NCBI GenBank assembly: GCA_001598975.1
Contig: BBXU01002942.1
Location: 1 to 18,242, forward strand
Reading direction: 5' to 3'
Length of the DNA: 18,242 bases
Origin: Parachlorella kessleri
Lineage: Eukaryota > Chlorophyta > Trebouxiophyceae > Chlorellales > Chlorellaceae
Part shown: piece after piece, positions 1 through 8,565 of the stretch
How positions within the stretch are numbered: position 1 is the first letter of the stretch
How the letters are laid out: every line of letters starts with the position of its first letter
Program-made: the position numbers and the translations under genes
The notes under the pieces: generated by a model
Seen by the model: the letters and a program-made list of their open reading frames with translations, nothing else
Told to the model about the DNA's origin: nothing
The model's database searches: none

Positions 1-1
1 G

Positions 2-1675
2 TCCTTACCACCCCCTCCGCCGCCTCGACCTCCCCCCGCCTCCCCCGCCGCCGCCCGACCCGTCCCCTCCACCCCCTCCGCCGGACCTGCCCAGCCCAAG
101 GTGAAACCAACCGCGTTTTGCCAATTCAACGGTGTGCTTACGTGTATGCTGGGAGTGGCTGAAGATCGACTTGAGTAGTCTCTCAGCAGTCCTCGTAGCA
201 GGGGAACCCTGCTGGCTGTAGGTTGCCTGGGTTGTCTAGGGCGCCCGTAGGGCAGCTGCCCCTCTAACAGGGCTGGGTGGCAGGGGACGCAGGCACAGGG
301 TATGTATCACCCACAGCTAGCAAGGCAGTTTCGCTACTAGGTCTTGCCAGCTGTCTGGCCTGGCTTTGCCGGGGGACCCGGCAGCCTCTTGCTAAGGCTC
401 CAAGGTTGGTAGCTTTTTGGCAGGCACTGGGCAAGTTGGTTCACTCAATCCTGTGTTGCTGATGTTGTGGCTCCTATCAACCCTGAGTCTAACCATTGAG
501 GCCCCCAACCAGCACCCCCACCCCAACACACTCGGATTGACTTGTACCCCTCCTTGATGCAGTCCGCCACCCCCGCCGGATGCTTCTCCCCCTCCCTCTC
601 CCAGCCCGCCGCCTCCTCCGCCGCCTTCCACAGCCCCGACCGGTGACTGGTCGCCCTTCTTTGCCACAGCACAATCCTACCCTGACGGAACCGTCAGCGG
701 TGGGTCCTGCGCCTGTGGCGCCTTCATCGTGGAGTGGACCGTCTCCTACTATCCTGACTCTGAGGTTGGGGCCTTGGACATAGAACCCTTGAACGGGTTG
801 CAAGCCAAGTGCTCAGATGGAAGACCTCTGACGGTAGGTCCCCCAACAATCACTTCTCGAGTACCTGGCGTTTGGTGTAGGGGCTTGACGGAGATAACAG
901 GCTGCGCTGGGTGGTGGGGCATCAACGTAACGTGGGTGTTGTTGTGGGTCGGCAGGCATCAATCTAGGTGGACGTGGTGGACAACAATCTGCAGCTGTCT
1001 GCGGGGTCTCACCATACTACGTTGGCCTACCATCTGCCAATCAAGCAAAGATGCCCCTGAGGGGACCAGTCCGTCCCCTCATCTTAACCGTCCCGGGTGG
1101 CTCCCTTCATTGAACGAACATGCCGACCGACGCGCAGACGCATGGCTGGCAATAAGGCAGGAACCACTTGCCTGCTGCTCCAGGTGGCGGGTCTGAAAGG
1201 GAGCTCCCCGCAGCTTAGCATTGGCCAGCCCCAGGGGTATGCAGCCATCAGCGGCACAGCCAACGAGGTGGTGGACACCCTGGTGGGCTTGGGGGGTCCC
1301 TTTGCCAAACAAAACACGGGAGCCCAACCTTTCAGGTGACTCTTCCGTGGCCGGGTGGCGGGCGAACGTGTGTGTGTGTGTGTGTGGTGGGTGGGGGCGG
1401 GGGGCGGGGGCACAACCTAGGGTCGTAAGATGCAGTGGCTTATACCTGCGAAGTTGGGGGTTTTGAGGGGGAGTAACAGGGTTTGGGGTGGGGAGGAACC
1501 AACAGCACGACACGCCTGGGAGGCTGAGAAGTGGTACCCAGCTGGCCCAGGCGGTGCACTTCCACAGAGTTGTGCCCCTCGCCAAGCACTTCAGGGAATT
1601 GGCAGCCTGTCCGCCTGGGCCGGAGGCAGGTGTGCTTGTCAGGGCTGCCTGAGGTGCGGCTACCTCAGCAGCTAG
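2..1675 (+). CDS. Proline-rich, jacalin-like lectin domain protein (5' partial, multi-exon)
   Basis: Likely exons are <2..141, 563..833, 1184..1335 and 1480..1675 (stop TAG 1673-1675). The last three junctions agree in phase: donor GTAGGT at 834 with acceptor CAG ending 1183, and donor GTGACT at 1336 with acceptor AACAG ending 1479. The first junction (donor GTGTAT at 142, acceptor GCAG ending 562) also fits in phase but is less certain. The visible product is about 252 residues. It opens with poly-Pro (PPPPPPRPPP), has a second Pro/Ser stretch (564-627), then a Cys/Gly-rich region containing GLQAKCSDGRPL, GYAAISGTANEVVDTLVG and CAPRQALQGI...AWAGG. These resemble the C-x-DG, GR-x-G-x-x-VD-x-L and CP-x-G-x-A-L-x-G repeats of algal jacalin-like lectin proteins. 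The family predicts sugar binding; a Pro-rich spacer suggests a wall or matrix protein (inference). The start codon and any signal peptide lie outside the window. It could instead be a pherophorin-like wall protein; the jacalin call is moderate. Confidence 0.62.
1369..1410 (+). repeat. (GT)n microsatellite followed by G-run tract in intron
   Basis: A GT dinucleotide run (1369-1386) leads into several G-runs of three to six (to 1410) just after the donor at 1336, inside the last intron of the jacalin-like gene. Four or more G-runs with short loops on the transcribed-RNA sense strand fit a G-quadruplex motif. Confidence 0.8.
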
Positions 1676-2900
1676 TTAAGCCTCAGTACCTTAGTTAAGC
1701 CTAGCCTTGTGGGAAGCGGCAGTGGATGGCTGCAAGCGAGCATTGACAAAGTGAAAGCTCTTGTCATCCGGCTGCCGCTGCCTCCGCGCTTTGTGTGTGA
1801 TTGTGCAGCTATTCCTGCCCCCAAGCCGGGCAGCTGGTGACTGGTGTGAGGGCCAGACCGGTGGACTTTGTTGATTACACGGTACTGAGGTATTTCCAGG
1901 TGGGCAGGCACAGCATAGACCTGTTGAAGGTGGCGAACAGGTGTATGTAGCGAACAGGCAGTGTGCAGTCGTGCCCTGCTGATGACATGTTAGGCCCGCT
2001 GCACCTGGTCGCAGCATCTATTGGATTGGACAACATTGCTGGTAGGCGGGCAATGCTGTCGCAGGGCGCAATCGACTGCTCATGTGTGTGATAACGTTGT
2101 GAGCATCTCACTTACCGTTGCTTATGTACTGAGCAACAGTGCCGAGTCTGGAATGATGATAAACACCTCTGCTTCTTTCACCTCTGGTGCCGCAGGTGCA
2201 GTGCAACAGCCCAACTAGCTGTCGCTGACAGCTAGGCCAGCATTTGTGAGCCAATGGCTACCAGGAGGTCGTTGTTATATTTAGGGCAGGGCGAGCAGCT
2301 CATGCCCTACGCGTCCAAGTTCATGGCAGGTATCGAATTCGGCTTTAGCTTGTTGGGTGGCAGGTGCTTGTCTGCCTGAGCATGATTTCTTTAACAGGTC
2401 GAGTGCATAAAGTCCAGTGTACATGCCCGGACGCTGTGGTGCCTCCAGTGCTGTCCTTGAGGCCAAGGTAGCGGCTGGGTGTTGGGCCCTGGCATGCACT
2501 GGTCTCAAGTGCAGGCGTCAGTGGGTGGATAGACAGATAGGTAGTTGGCGTCAGGCTCCTGGCTATTAGCAGATGTCTAGTGCTGGTGGTGTCCCGCTTG
2601 AGGAAGGCAGGTGTTGAGATCATGGGTAGTTCCAAGTGCTGGCACTGCGGGAATAGGCAGGTAGCTCAGTGCTGCGCACCTTGGGAGTTTTCGGTGCTCA
2701 CATTTGAAGGGACTTGTGGAGGGCTTCCAAGGGCCGAGCTGTGTTGAGTTGTTCAACCGGCATTTATGTTCGGAGGCACAATGGTGGCATGTCATACACA
2801 CTATAAGCCACATTTCCAACAAGGACCCCATAGCGTATCTTGCACCCCGTCCTGCCAGGACAGTCCAGCTCCTGCCCTTGGTTTGCACGACCTGGCACCA
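1676..2900. other. Stretch without a supported gene
   Basis: Open frames of up to about 116 codons occur on both strands, but none shows a recognisable motif, a credible start or paired splice sites. It should contain the 3' untranslated region of the jacalin-like gene and, on the other strand, that of the gene ending near 3199. No TGTAA signal was found on the + strand here. An 11-bp direct repeat TAGTTAAGCCT lies at 1673-1683 and 1692-1702, its first copy overlapping the stop codon. Confidence 0.6.
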
Positions 2901-2907
2901 TGAGCAA

Positions 2908-2912
2908 TTACA
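2908..2912 (-). terminator. Candidate poly(A) signal TGTAA (minus strand)
   Basis: TTACA on the + strand reads TGTAA on the - strand, the usual chlorophycean poly(A) signal. It lies about 290 bp past the stop at 3199 of the minus-strand reading frame, a reasonable 3' untranslated length. A five-base match is weak evidence by itself. Confidence 0.4.
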
Positions 2913-3198
2913 GATAGGGCACCCCACAGAGCATTCCTTGTCCGTCGTCCATGCAAAACCCAGGTAAACCAGGCTGCAGACTGCATGATCTGCAGTTGAA
3001 CATACTTACTACCCGACCATGCGGCAGCTGCAAGTCAGCAGCCCTGAAGAGTCGCTCTTTCTTCTAGCCATCGTAACCCGACAGAGACCTGTGACTTATC
3101 CACGCTTGAAAACTTGGATATGTCCTGCTGCACCGGAGGCCTCCCCTTCCTAGCGGCCCCAGCACCTGACGGGCTCTTCTGGGGGGGCTGGCACCGTT

Positions 3199-3817
3199 CT
3201 AATACCACCACCGTTGCCGCCCCCCGCCTTGCCACCTTGCTGGCTGGTTCGCTGCCTTCCTCGCTCGGGCCCTTGCTTCCCCATCCGCCTCAGCATCGCT
3301 ACCTACATACCCTCCACCCCCCTGTGAGCCTTCTGAGACTACAGGCGCAGCTGCCATGAGCCCCGCTGCTACCACGCTGTCCCGCTGCTCCACATTTGCC
3401 TTGGGGCGGCTGCTCGTCCGAGGTAACAGCCGTGAGCGGCGCCTTCGAGGTTCAAGCTGAGGCTGAGTCAGCCCTGCTCGCACCCGGCTGCCCCCCTCCT
3501 CCTGCTCCTTCCTCCCCGCCTCCACTACCCCTGAAGAGGCAGAGGTGACCGCTGCCTTCCCTGCCTTTCCTGGCCCCTCTGTGGCCACCATCCCAGCCGC
3601 CTCCACCCGCTCTCGCTCCGGCAACTTGTCACCCCGGGTGGTGGTGATCAGGCGGTGGCTGTCCACCTCCAGATGCGCTTCCTGGCATCCTCCAGGGTGA
3701 CGCACCCCCGCCTGCAACAACACAGAGAAGGTCGATGTATAGCGGAGGTAAGCGTTCATCAGGGCGTAAGTGTCGGCCAGGAAGTCGGTCAGTGCACCCT
3801 CCACCGCACACACCACC
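3199..3817 (-). CDS. Probable terminal exon of the unnamed minus-strand gene
   Basis: After a good acceptor (CTGCTGCAG ending at 3818 on the - strand) a 206-codon open frame runs to a TAG at 3199. Its first 40 or so residues look like folded protein (VEGALTDFLADTYALMNAYL). The remainder is a charged, low-complexity tail rich in Ala, Gly, Glu, Arg and Ser ending in RQRWWY. One base precedes the first full codon, so the preceding exon must leave two bases; the exon at 4262-4405 with its obvious CAG/GTGAGC donor leaves none. Using a weaker GTGGCT donor eight bases further on would fix the phase. A second frame over about 3680-3727 also looks coding (LEDARKRIW), hinting at a frameshift or another intron. 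I do not recognise the family. Confidence 0.45.
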
Positions 3818-4261
3818 CTGCAGCAGAGCGTGCCATCAACTTGTGAGCGAGCACGTCTGCTGCTGAACCCCTCACCACTAAGCAGTGGTGTTCAGCAGGG
3901 CAGCAGCGGCAGGGCAGGTGACAGTAGGACTGCTGCATCCCTCGTCCAACCAGTTACCTGGGGCACGGCAGCCAACTGTGCAATACTGTGAGTGCATGAG
4001 CGAAGCATCTCTGTGCACACACCCACTGAACCGACAAGCCCAAACTACGCTGCCAAGACTAACCGTCCACCAAGCAGAACCTGCGTGCCACCCGCCCTCC
4101 TCTCAACCCACACGCTGGGTACCAGGTATCCAGGTCACTATAGACAACAGGTAGGTTGGCAAACAAGTTAACCAAGCCTGCACCTCCAGCTGAGCAGGAG
4201 GCACGTAAGGCACAAAAGGCTCCACCTTCAGCCCAGGACCTCTACCAAGCCACCCGCTCAC

Positions 4262-4405
4262 CTGTACCGAGTAGGTGGCGATGGCGTCTGCCACCCCCAC
4301 AGCCGAGCTGCCGGCTGCATAGGATACGATGCGGGCATCGGTGGGCACCGTGCCCTGGACCCACATGCCATACTCAAACCCTGAGGTCACCACAGCACCA
4401 GTGCC
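4262..4405 (-). CDS. Well-bounded internal exon, unrecognised domain
   Basis: This 144-nt exon (48 codons) has a strong acceptor (TTGTTTCTGCAG) and donor (CAG/GTGAGC). It reads GTGAVVTSGFEYGMWVQGT and continues through an Ala/Ser-rich helix-like stretch ending IATYSVQ. The other two frames contain stops, so this frame is the coding one. It lies between the exon pieces at 4636-4697 and 3199-3817 and is presumably part of the same gene. Its phase-0 start does not match the one-base overhang left by the exon ending at 4636. The family is unknown to me. Confidence 0.5.
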
Positions 4406-4635
4406 CTGCAGAAACAAGCAGCAGATGAGTTAGTGCTGGGGGCCAGGGTGCTCCCCTGTGGGATTTCTCCCCACAGGCTAGGCCCTCGCGCCTTCCCTGG
4501 TGTGTTGTTGTGATACACTGTGCTAACACCACTGCACCCATGGCTGCAGGCGGACAAGTCCCCCAGCCACAGCACTCCTCTCACCCGCGCTGCACACCAA
4601 GTACATCCCCTCTCAGACAATGCCCAAAGCCTCAC

Positions 4636-4697
4636 CTGTCAGGCTGTCGCCACCAGCACCCTCCTTGCCTAGGATATCCAGATGTCCATTGCCGGAC
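4636..4697 (-). pseudogene. Exon-like segment after the in-frame TGA of the minus-strand gene
   Basis: This segment lies in the same frame as the exon ending at 4748 and reads SGNGHLDILGKEGAGGDSLT up to a near-perfect donor (CTGACAG/GTGAGG). Upstream of it the frame is open back to the TGA at 4748-4750. Two readings are possible: an independent exon with an acceptor at TGCAG ending 4698, or the continuation of one exon interrupted by the stop. It leaves one base while the next exon starts in phase 0. Stop plus phase clash suggests decay, hence the pseudogene label; unresolved splicing is the alternative. Confidence 0.3.
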
Positions 4698-4747
4698 CTG
4701 CACTGCTCAGCACCAACCCCCCTTGCCTGTATGCCATCATTGAAGCA

Positions 4748-5587
4748 TCAAAGCAGCTTGTCCCGCCGGCGGTGCAGGATCTCAAACGTCCTCTCAGTCT
4801 GTCTGCAGTCCTCAAACTGCACAAAGCACGGGGGGGGCAGGTACCGTGCGGCCAAAGAGCAGGGTCGGGTGGTGTATGTCCCAAGTGACATGGCGTTGAC
4901 AACTGGCTCATGCCCTGCCCAGCCGTCATCTTGCCCTCCCCTTGCCCCCAGAGAGACGCAATCCCACACCCGCCAGCATACCATATAATGGTATAGGTCA
5001 TGCGCCAGCCAAGCTACCAGATACCAGTGCAGCTGCCCTGGGCTCCCTGGAGCGCACTCATGAACAGGCAAACTTGCCAAGCTGCATCTCGCCTCACCCT
5101 TGTTCAGCCAGGTGTTCCTTAGCACCGAGGTACTGCCAGACTCCTCCGCCGCACGCATGCCCTTCTTGCGTGATAGCCGCCCCCCAGGCTGTATTGGGTC
5201 CCAGGACACCAGGTTGTCCGCGGAGTCCACTGGCTTGACAGCTGGCTTGCTGGTGCTGGCATCCTTCCCCTCATGGCCCAACTGGGCGGGTGCCTCCTTC
5301 TCAGCGCTGTGCCCGCCATCCTGTTTGGTGCGTAACCCATTGTCGGGCCTAGGGAGGTAGGACACAACCACCGCCCTGCAGATAAACAACTGATGGGTGG
5401 AGGTTGTCTGACACTTGACACAGGGACTATGGGACTGTAAACAGAAGGCACAGCCAGCAGTGCTTTCTGGCTGCTCGCAGGTGCTGGCATGCGGCACAGG
5501 CACTGAGACGCACGATCCAGAATACAGTACAGCTGCTCGGCATCGAGTTCGGGCAAACTTGTGTCGAAACCGTGCCTTGAATAGCAT
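4748..5587 (-). CDS. Three-exon gene, product not recognised (5' part of the minus-strand gene)
   Basis: The model is complement join 4748..4914, 5098..5375, 5514..5587. The ATG is at 5585-5587, and both junctions agree in phase: donor GTGCGT at 5513 with acceptor CTGCAG ending 5376, and donor GTGAGG at 5097 with acceptor GGGCAG ending 4915. Total 519 nt, 172 codons and TGA. The N-terminus is basic (MLFKARFRHKFARTRCR), then hydrophobic (AVVVSYLP), a weak organelle-targeting or membrane-anchor look. A long polar Lys/Ser/Glu-rich linker follows, then RYLPPPCFVQFEDCRQTERT and a basic end, HRRRDKLL. A splice-acceptor-like CTCCTCGCAG directly precedes the ATG, so a 5' untranslated intron or further upstream coding exons are possible. 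A possible extra exon (around 4981-5040, LHWYLVAWLAHDLYHYM) was left out because it is not needed for phase. I cannot assign a family. Confidence 0.5.
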   Translation of the reverse strand: MLFKARFRHKFARTRCRAAVLYSGSCVSVPVPHASTCEQPESTAGCAFCLQSHSPCVKCQTTSTHQLFICRAVVVSYLPRPDNGLRTKQDGGHSAEKEAPAQLGHEGKDASTSKPAVKPVDSADNLVSWDPIQPGGRLSRKKGMRAAEESGSTSVLRNTWLNKGEARCSLASLPVHECAPGSPGQLHWYLVAWLAHDLYHYMVCWRVWDCVSLGARGGQDDGWAGHEPVVNAMSLGTYTTRPCSLAARYLPPPCFVQFEDCRQTERTFEILHRRRDKLL

Positions 5588-5640
5588 GGTCTGCGAGGAG
5601 ATGTCAGCCTAGACATCCAAGGCACAATCAACGGGCAAGA

Positions 5641-7230
5641 AGCTACGCAGAGGTTGAGAATTCCAACAAGGTTTCGTCTTTCAGGGACCCTTCTCCTGCA
5701 GTTCTACAACCTCTCACACACTACCGGTACCTTGCGATGTGATCGACGCCCTGGTCCTGAGTTTTGGATTGCTGCCTCCGCGAACAAGTCTAGCGCAGTA
5801 GGTTCGAATGACATTCACAAGTAATACTGGATCAGCGGTGCTGGATGCTTGATGACAGGCATCTCCAGGCTGTCCTTCTGCCCGCGCACTGCCAGCTCAG
5901 CGCGATCAACTGATAATCACGAGATCTCACTGCTCCTGGACCTAGCTGAGAACCTGTCTCTCCGAAGACTGTGCAACACGGCATGGGAGGGTTCTGCATG
6001 CTCCCAGTACAGGTCTGCCCTAGGTTGCTCTAGGCTGCCCAAGTGGGAGCCTCGCCGTGCAAAAGCCTCTGAGGGTCCAGATCAGCGCTCACACCACTCA
6101 ACAAGCTGCGCAGCTTCGTTGCTGGGCGCCTAGGCTGCTGAGGTGATGAATTGAGGACCTGTGGCCGCAGAAAGGAACTTTCTCAGGGTTCCTAGCACGT
6201 GAGTCTAGACGAGAGCTATGGGAGTAGTTTTTCTGCTGGGAGTGAGTGGGCTGACAAACGTACATAACGCACTTATAACAGCCCAGGCCCCATGCTTTCG
6301 GCAACCCACCTTCACGACTGTTTTAAGCCCTGGAGACAGGCCAAAGTTGGAGATAGGCCAACCTGTGGTCTTCACCACAGCCCTCCCACGGAGCAATGTG
6401 GTCTGGCGCCGTGTGGTTGGGAAGCTACAAGTCGGCAAGTCGGGCAACTCAAGAGGTCTACTATGCACGAAGGACTCAGCTGAGGAGTAGGGTATTTGCA
6501 GGGGACGCTGCGAGCGCTACAGGAACCCTGCAGCAGCGATCAGCAAGTATGATGGAGGGAGCTGCGCAGGCTTGCAGTGGGGAATGGCTGCGGGAAAGCT
6601 CGATCCAGGAGTTGGCATTGCCCAGGGCCAAAACCCCAGTCTGGCTTTGCTGTTGCTTGCAGCAGCTGCGGAAGGCGTGAATGAGTGGACTGTTGCTGGC
6701 AAGCTAAATTCATCGGTGGGGACAGCGACTGGGGCTGCGCTGTGAGGCTTCCAGGTGCGGGCATTGCACTTATTGGCACTTCTTAACTAAGCTGTATTGT
6801 TGGTAAGGTTGTGTCGTGGTGGTGGTGGTGATCCTGTGCAAGAGGACACGTGCGAATGTGGGTGTGCGTGCGTGTGGGAGGGTGTGGACCTGGATGTGGC
6901 GGGGAATGGGGAGGGGCGCGAGGGGGGGGGGGGTTGTGTTAGCATTATGAGAGTGACGGAGAACCGTTGCCCGAGTTGGTAGCACTGTATGGGTGGACAA
7001 CAGCCAGCAGGTGGACTTGAAAGCCGTTGCTGTGCTCACTTTTCACCTTATGCTATTGGCTCAATCATGAGTGGGTGCAAGGCAAAGGTTGGCATGCCAG
7101 AGTTTTCAAACTCGTTCATTGTCTGTCCTATATTTCAGGACGCTCACTGCCTGATATCTGCACGCTGCCCAAGTGCTTTCACTAGGATTAGCTTGTCTCA
7201 GGCAAGTGCAACCTGCGCTAATCTCATAGT
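5641..7230. other. Stretch without a supported gene
   Basis: Frames of 60-95 codons occur on both strands (for example 6396-6680 +, 6205-6468 -), but none combines a plausible peptide with matching splice sites or a motif. The first few hundred bases probably hold the promoter and 5' untranslated region of the minus-strand gene starting at 5587. A poly-G tract lies at 6901-6933. Confidence 0.55.
6901..6933 (+). repeat. G-rich tract (possible G-quadruplex)
   Basis: Runs of four, four, four and twelve or so G residues with short loops lie on the + strand. It is intergenic as far as I can see. Confidence 0.6.
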
Positions 7231-7234
7231 CCAA

Positions 7235-7478
7235 CCTCGGCTGCGCACATGACAGTGTGGGTGCAAGCAGAGATTAAGTGTTGCTCCGCTTCTGCATGTG
7301 TCAACAAACCCCTTGCCCTGTAATTCAGCAGCAGCTGGTGGAGCTAGCGCTGCCTACAGCAAGAGGAGCCTCAGCTGCACACATGACAGTGTGGCTGGGA
7401 GCAAGGGTGAACTTCCTGCTCCCCTGCCACATGGGTCAACAGCACCCCCGCTCCCTGTGCAGCAGCAGGTGCTGGCAC
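7235..7478 (+). repeat. Diverged direct duplication, two ~110-bp units
   Basis: Unit 1 (about 7235-7344) and unit 2 (about 7369-7478) begin with CCTC(G/A)GCTGC(G/A)CACATGACAG and share ordered blocks ending in GCAGCAGCTGG / GCAGCAGGTGCTGG. The unit offset is 134 bp. The copies differ by substitutions and small indels. No reading frame is clearly conserved between them, so this looks like an old non-coding tandem duplication. Confidence 0.65.
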
Positions 7479-8300
7479 CTTCAATAGCCACAAGGAGTTG
7501 CAAGGAAAGGCAACAGCCACATCCTGCAGGCTCCCAGGGGTGGGCAGCCTGGTAGCCACATGAGGGCGTCAGCGTTGCGCAGACGGAAAAGATGGCAGCA
7601 GCCTAAGCGTTTGGCGCCTCGGACGTAACGCGTTATAAAGCTGGCGATAGGCGACTGGCAGCGACCGTGGAGAGGCCACAAGCAGCATGGCTTGCACTGC
7701 TGCCACTCCCCAGGTGGGTGAGCCCACTCTGCCAGCGACACCGCGGGGTGCAGTACGACGGGATTCAAGGACATCACGTACCGCAGTAGTGCAGAGCATG
7801 ACTCCTTATGTGTTGTGCTGCTCCGCAAGATCCTGCGGTGCCATATGTGTAGGTCAGCTTAGTGTGAGCACACAGCTTGAGCTATGTAGTGTATATAGCC
7901 CTTGGTCGAGATGAAGCAGGCCACCCTAGCTTGTCTGGAACTGTAGAGCATCCCAAAGTCGTCAAGGGCTCAGGCGCCCATTTCCTATGCGGTGCGTGCT
8001 GCGCAATCTGCGCCCAAAGCTGGGTACAGTGGAAGGCGCAGAAAGGCGACTCCCAGCACCGTCTTCAGCATGGTGCTCTCGATGGCAGGATGCACTTCGT
8101 TCTGCTGCAGATCGTCCCCTCGATCACTCCTAGGAGATACCTGCAGGTACTCTGAGTTGCTTGGCAATGCTCGTTCGGCGGTTCGCTTGCTTGGTTTAAT
8201 GGCAGAGTACTCTATATGCTGTAGATTGGCTCGTAGGTTGGCTCACCAGCTTCCCTTCTCCTAGGAGTTTCGTACATGTATGCGCGTGCAAGTGGACTTG
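7479..8300. other. Stretch without a supported gene
   Basis: Overlapping frames on both strands (7569-7799 -, 7992-8264 +, 7481-7828 -) have no recognisable motif. A 28-codon minus-strand frame starting at 8071 (MLKTVLGVAFLRLPLYPALG) looks faintly like a signal peptide but has no supported continuation. The end of this stretch should hold the promoter of the hevein-type gene. Confidence 0.5.
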
Positions 8301-8565
8301 ACGCGCCGACGTGTGCCGCTGGCAACATAAAACGAGGTGTTGTTCGTTGGTTTCAGGCGATCTGAACACTGAAATCCAGAGCTAAAGTTGTGCAGGTGGG
8401 TCCGTGCATAACGCGCGAGCGTCTGTCAGTTTCTGCTAGAGACCCATTTGGCGACTCCAGCGTGCGAGCCTTTGTCAGTGATAACTGGCTGCTCCTTGGT
8501 GCTGCTACGTCTCTTGTGTGCTGTCAATGTAGGTGTCTGCTTTGCGTAGGGCGGTTTCAGGCCCA

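Noticed and set aside
956..1080. A possible extra exon between 834 and 1183 in the jacalin-like gene (GGRGGQQSAAVCGVSPYYVG).
   Set aside because: It needs weak GTCC/GTCT donors, while joining 833 directly to 1184 uses a better donor, keeps phase and gives a better repeat match.
2577..2927. 116-codon minus-strand frame with several Cys and His.
   Set aside because: Cys spacing fits no zinc-finger pattern I know, there is no splice support, and the region is likely 3' untranslated sequence.
4981..5090. Additional minus-strand exon LHWYLVAWLAHDLYHYM ending at a GTATGC donor.
   Set aside because: It looks coding but is not needed: the flanking exons already join in phase without it. It could be an alternative exon.
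5801..5810. GGTTCGAATG, resembling a tRNA T-loop.
   Set aside because: The flanking bases do not form a T-stem and no acceptor or anticodon stem could be found.
8200..8340. A TATA-like CATAAAA near 8325 upstream of the hevein-type gene.
   Set aside because: Single weak match at about 240 bp from the ATG with unknown transcript start; not enough for a promoter call.
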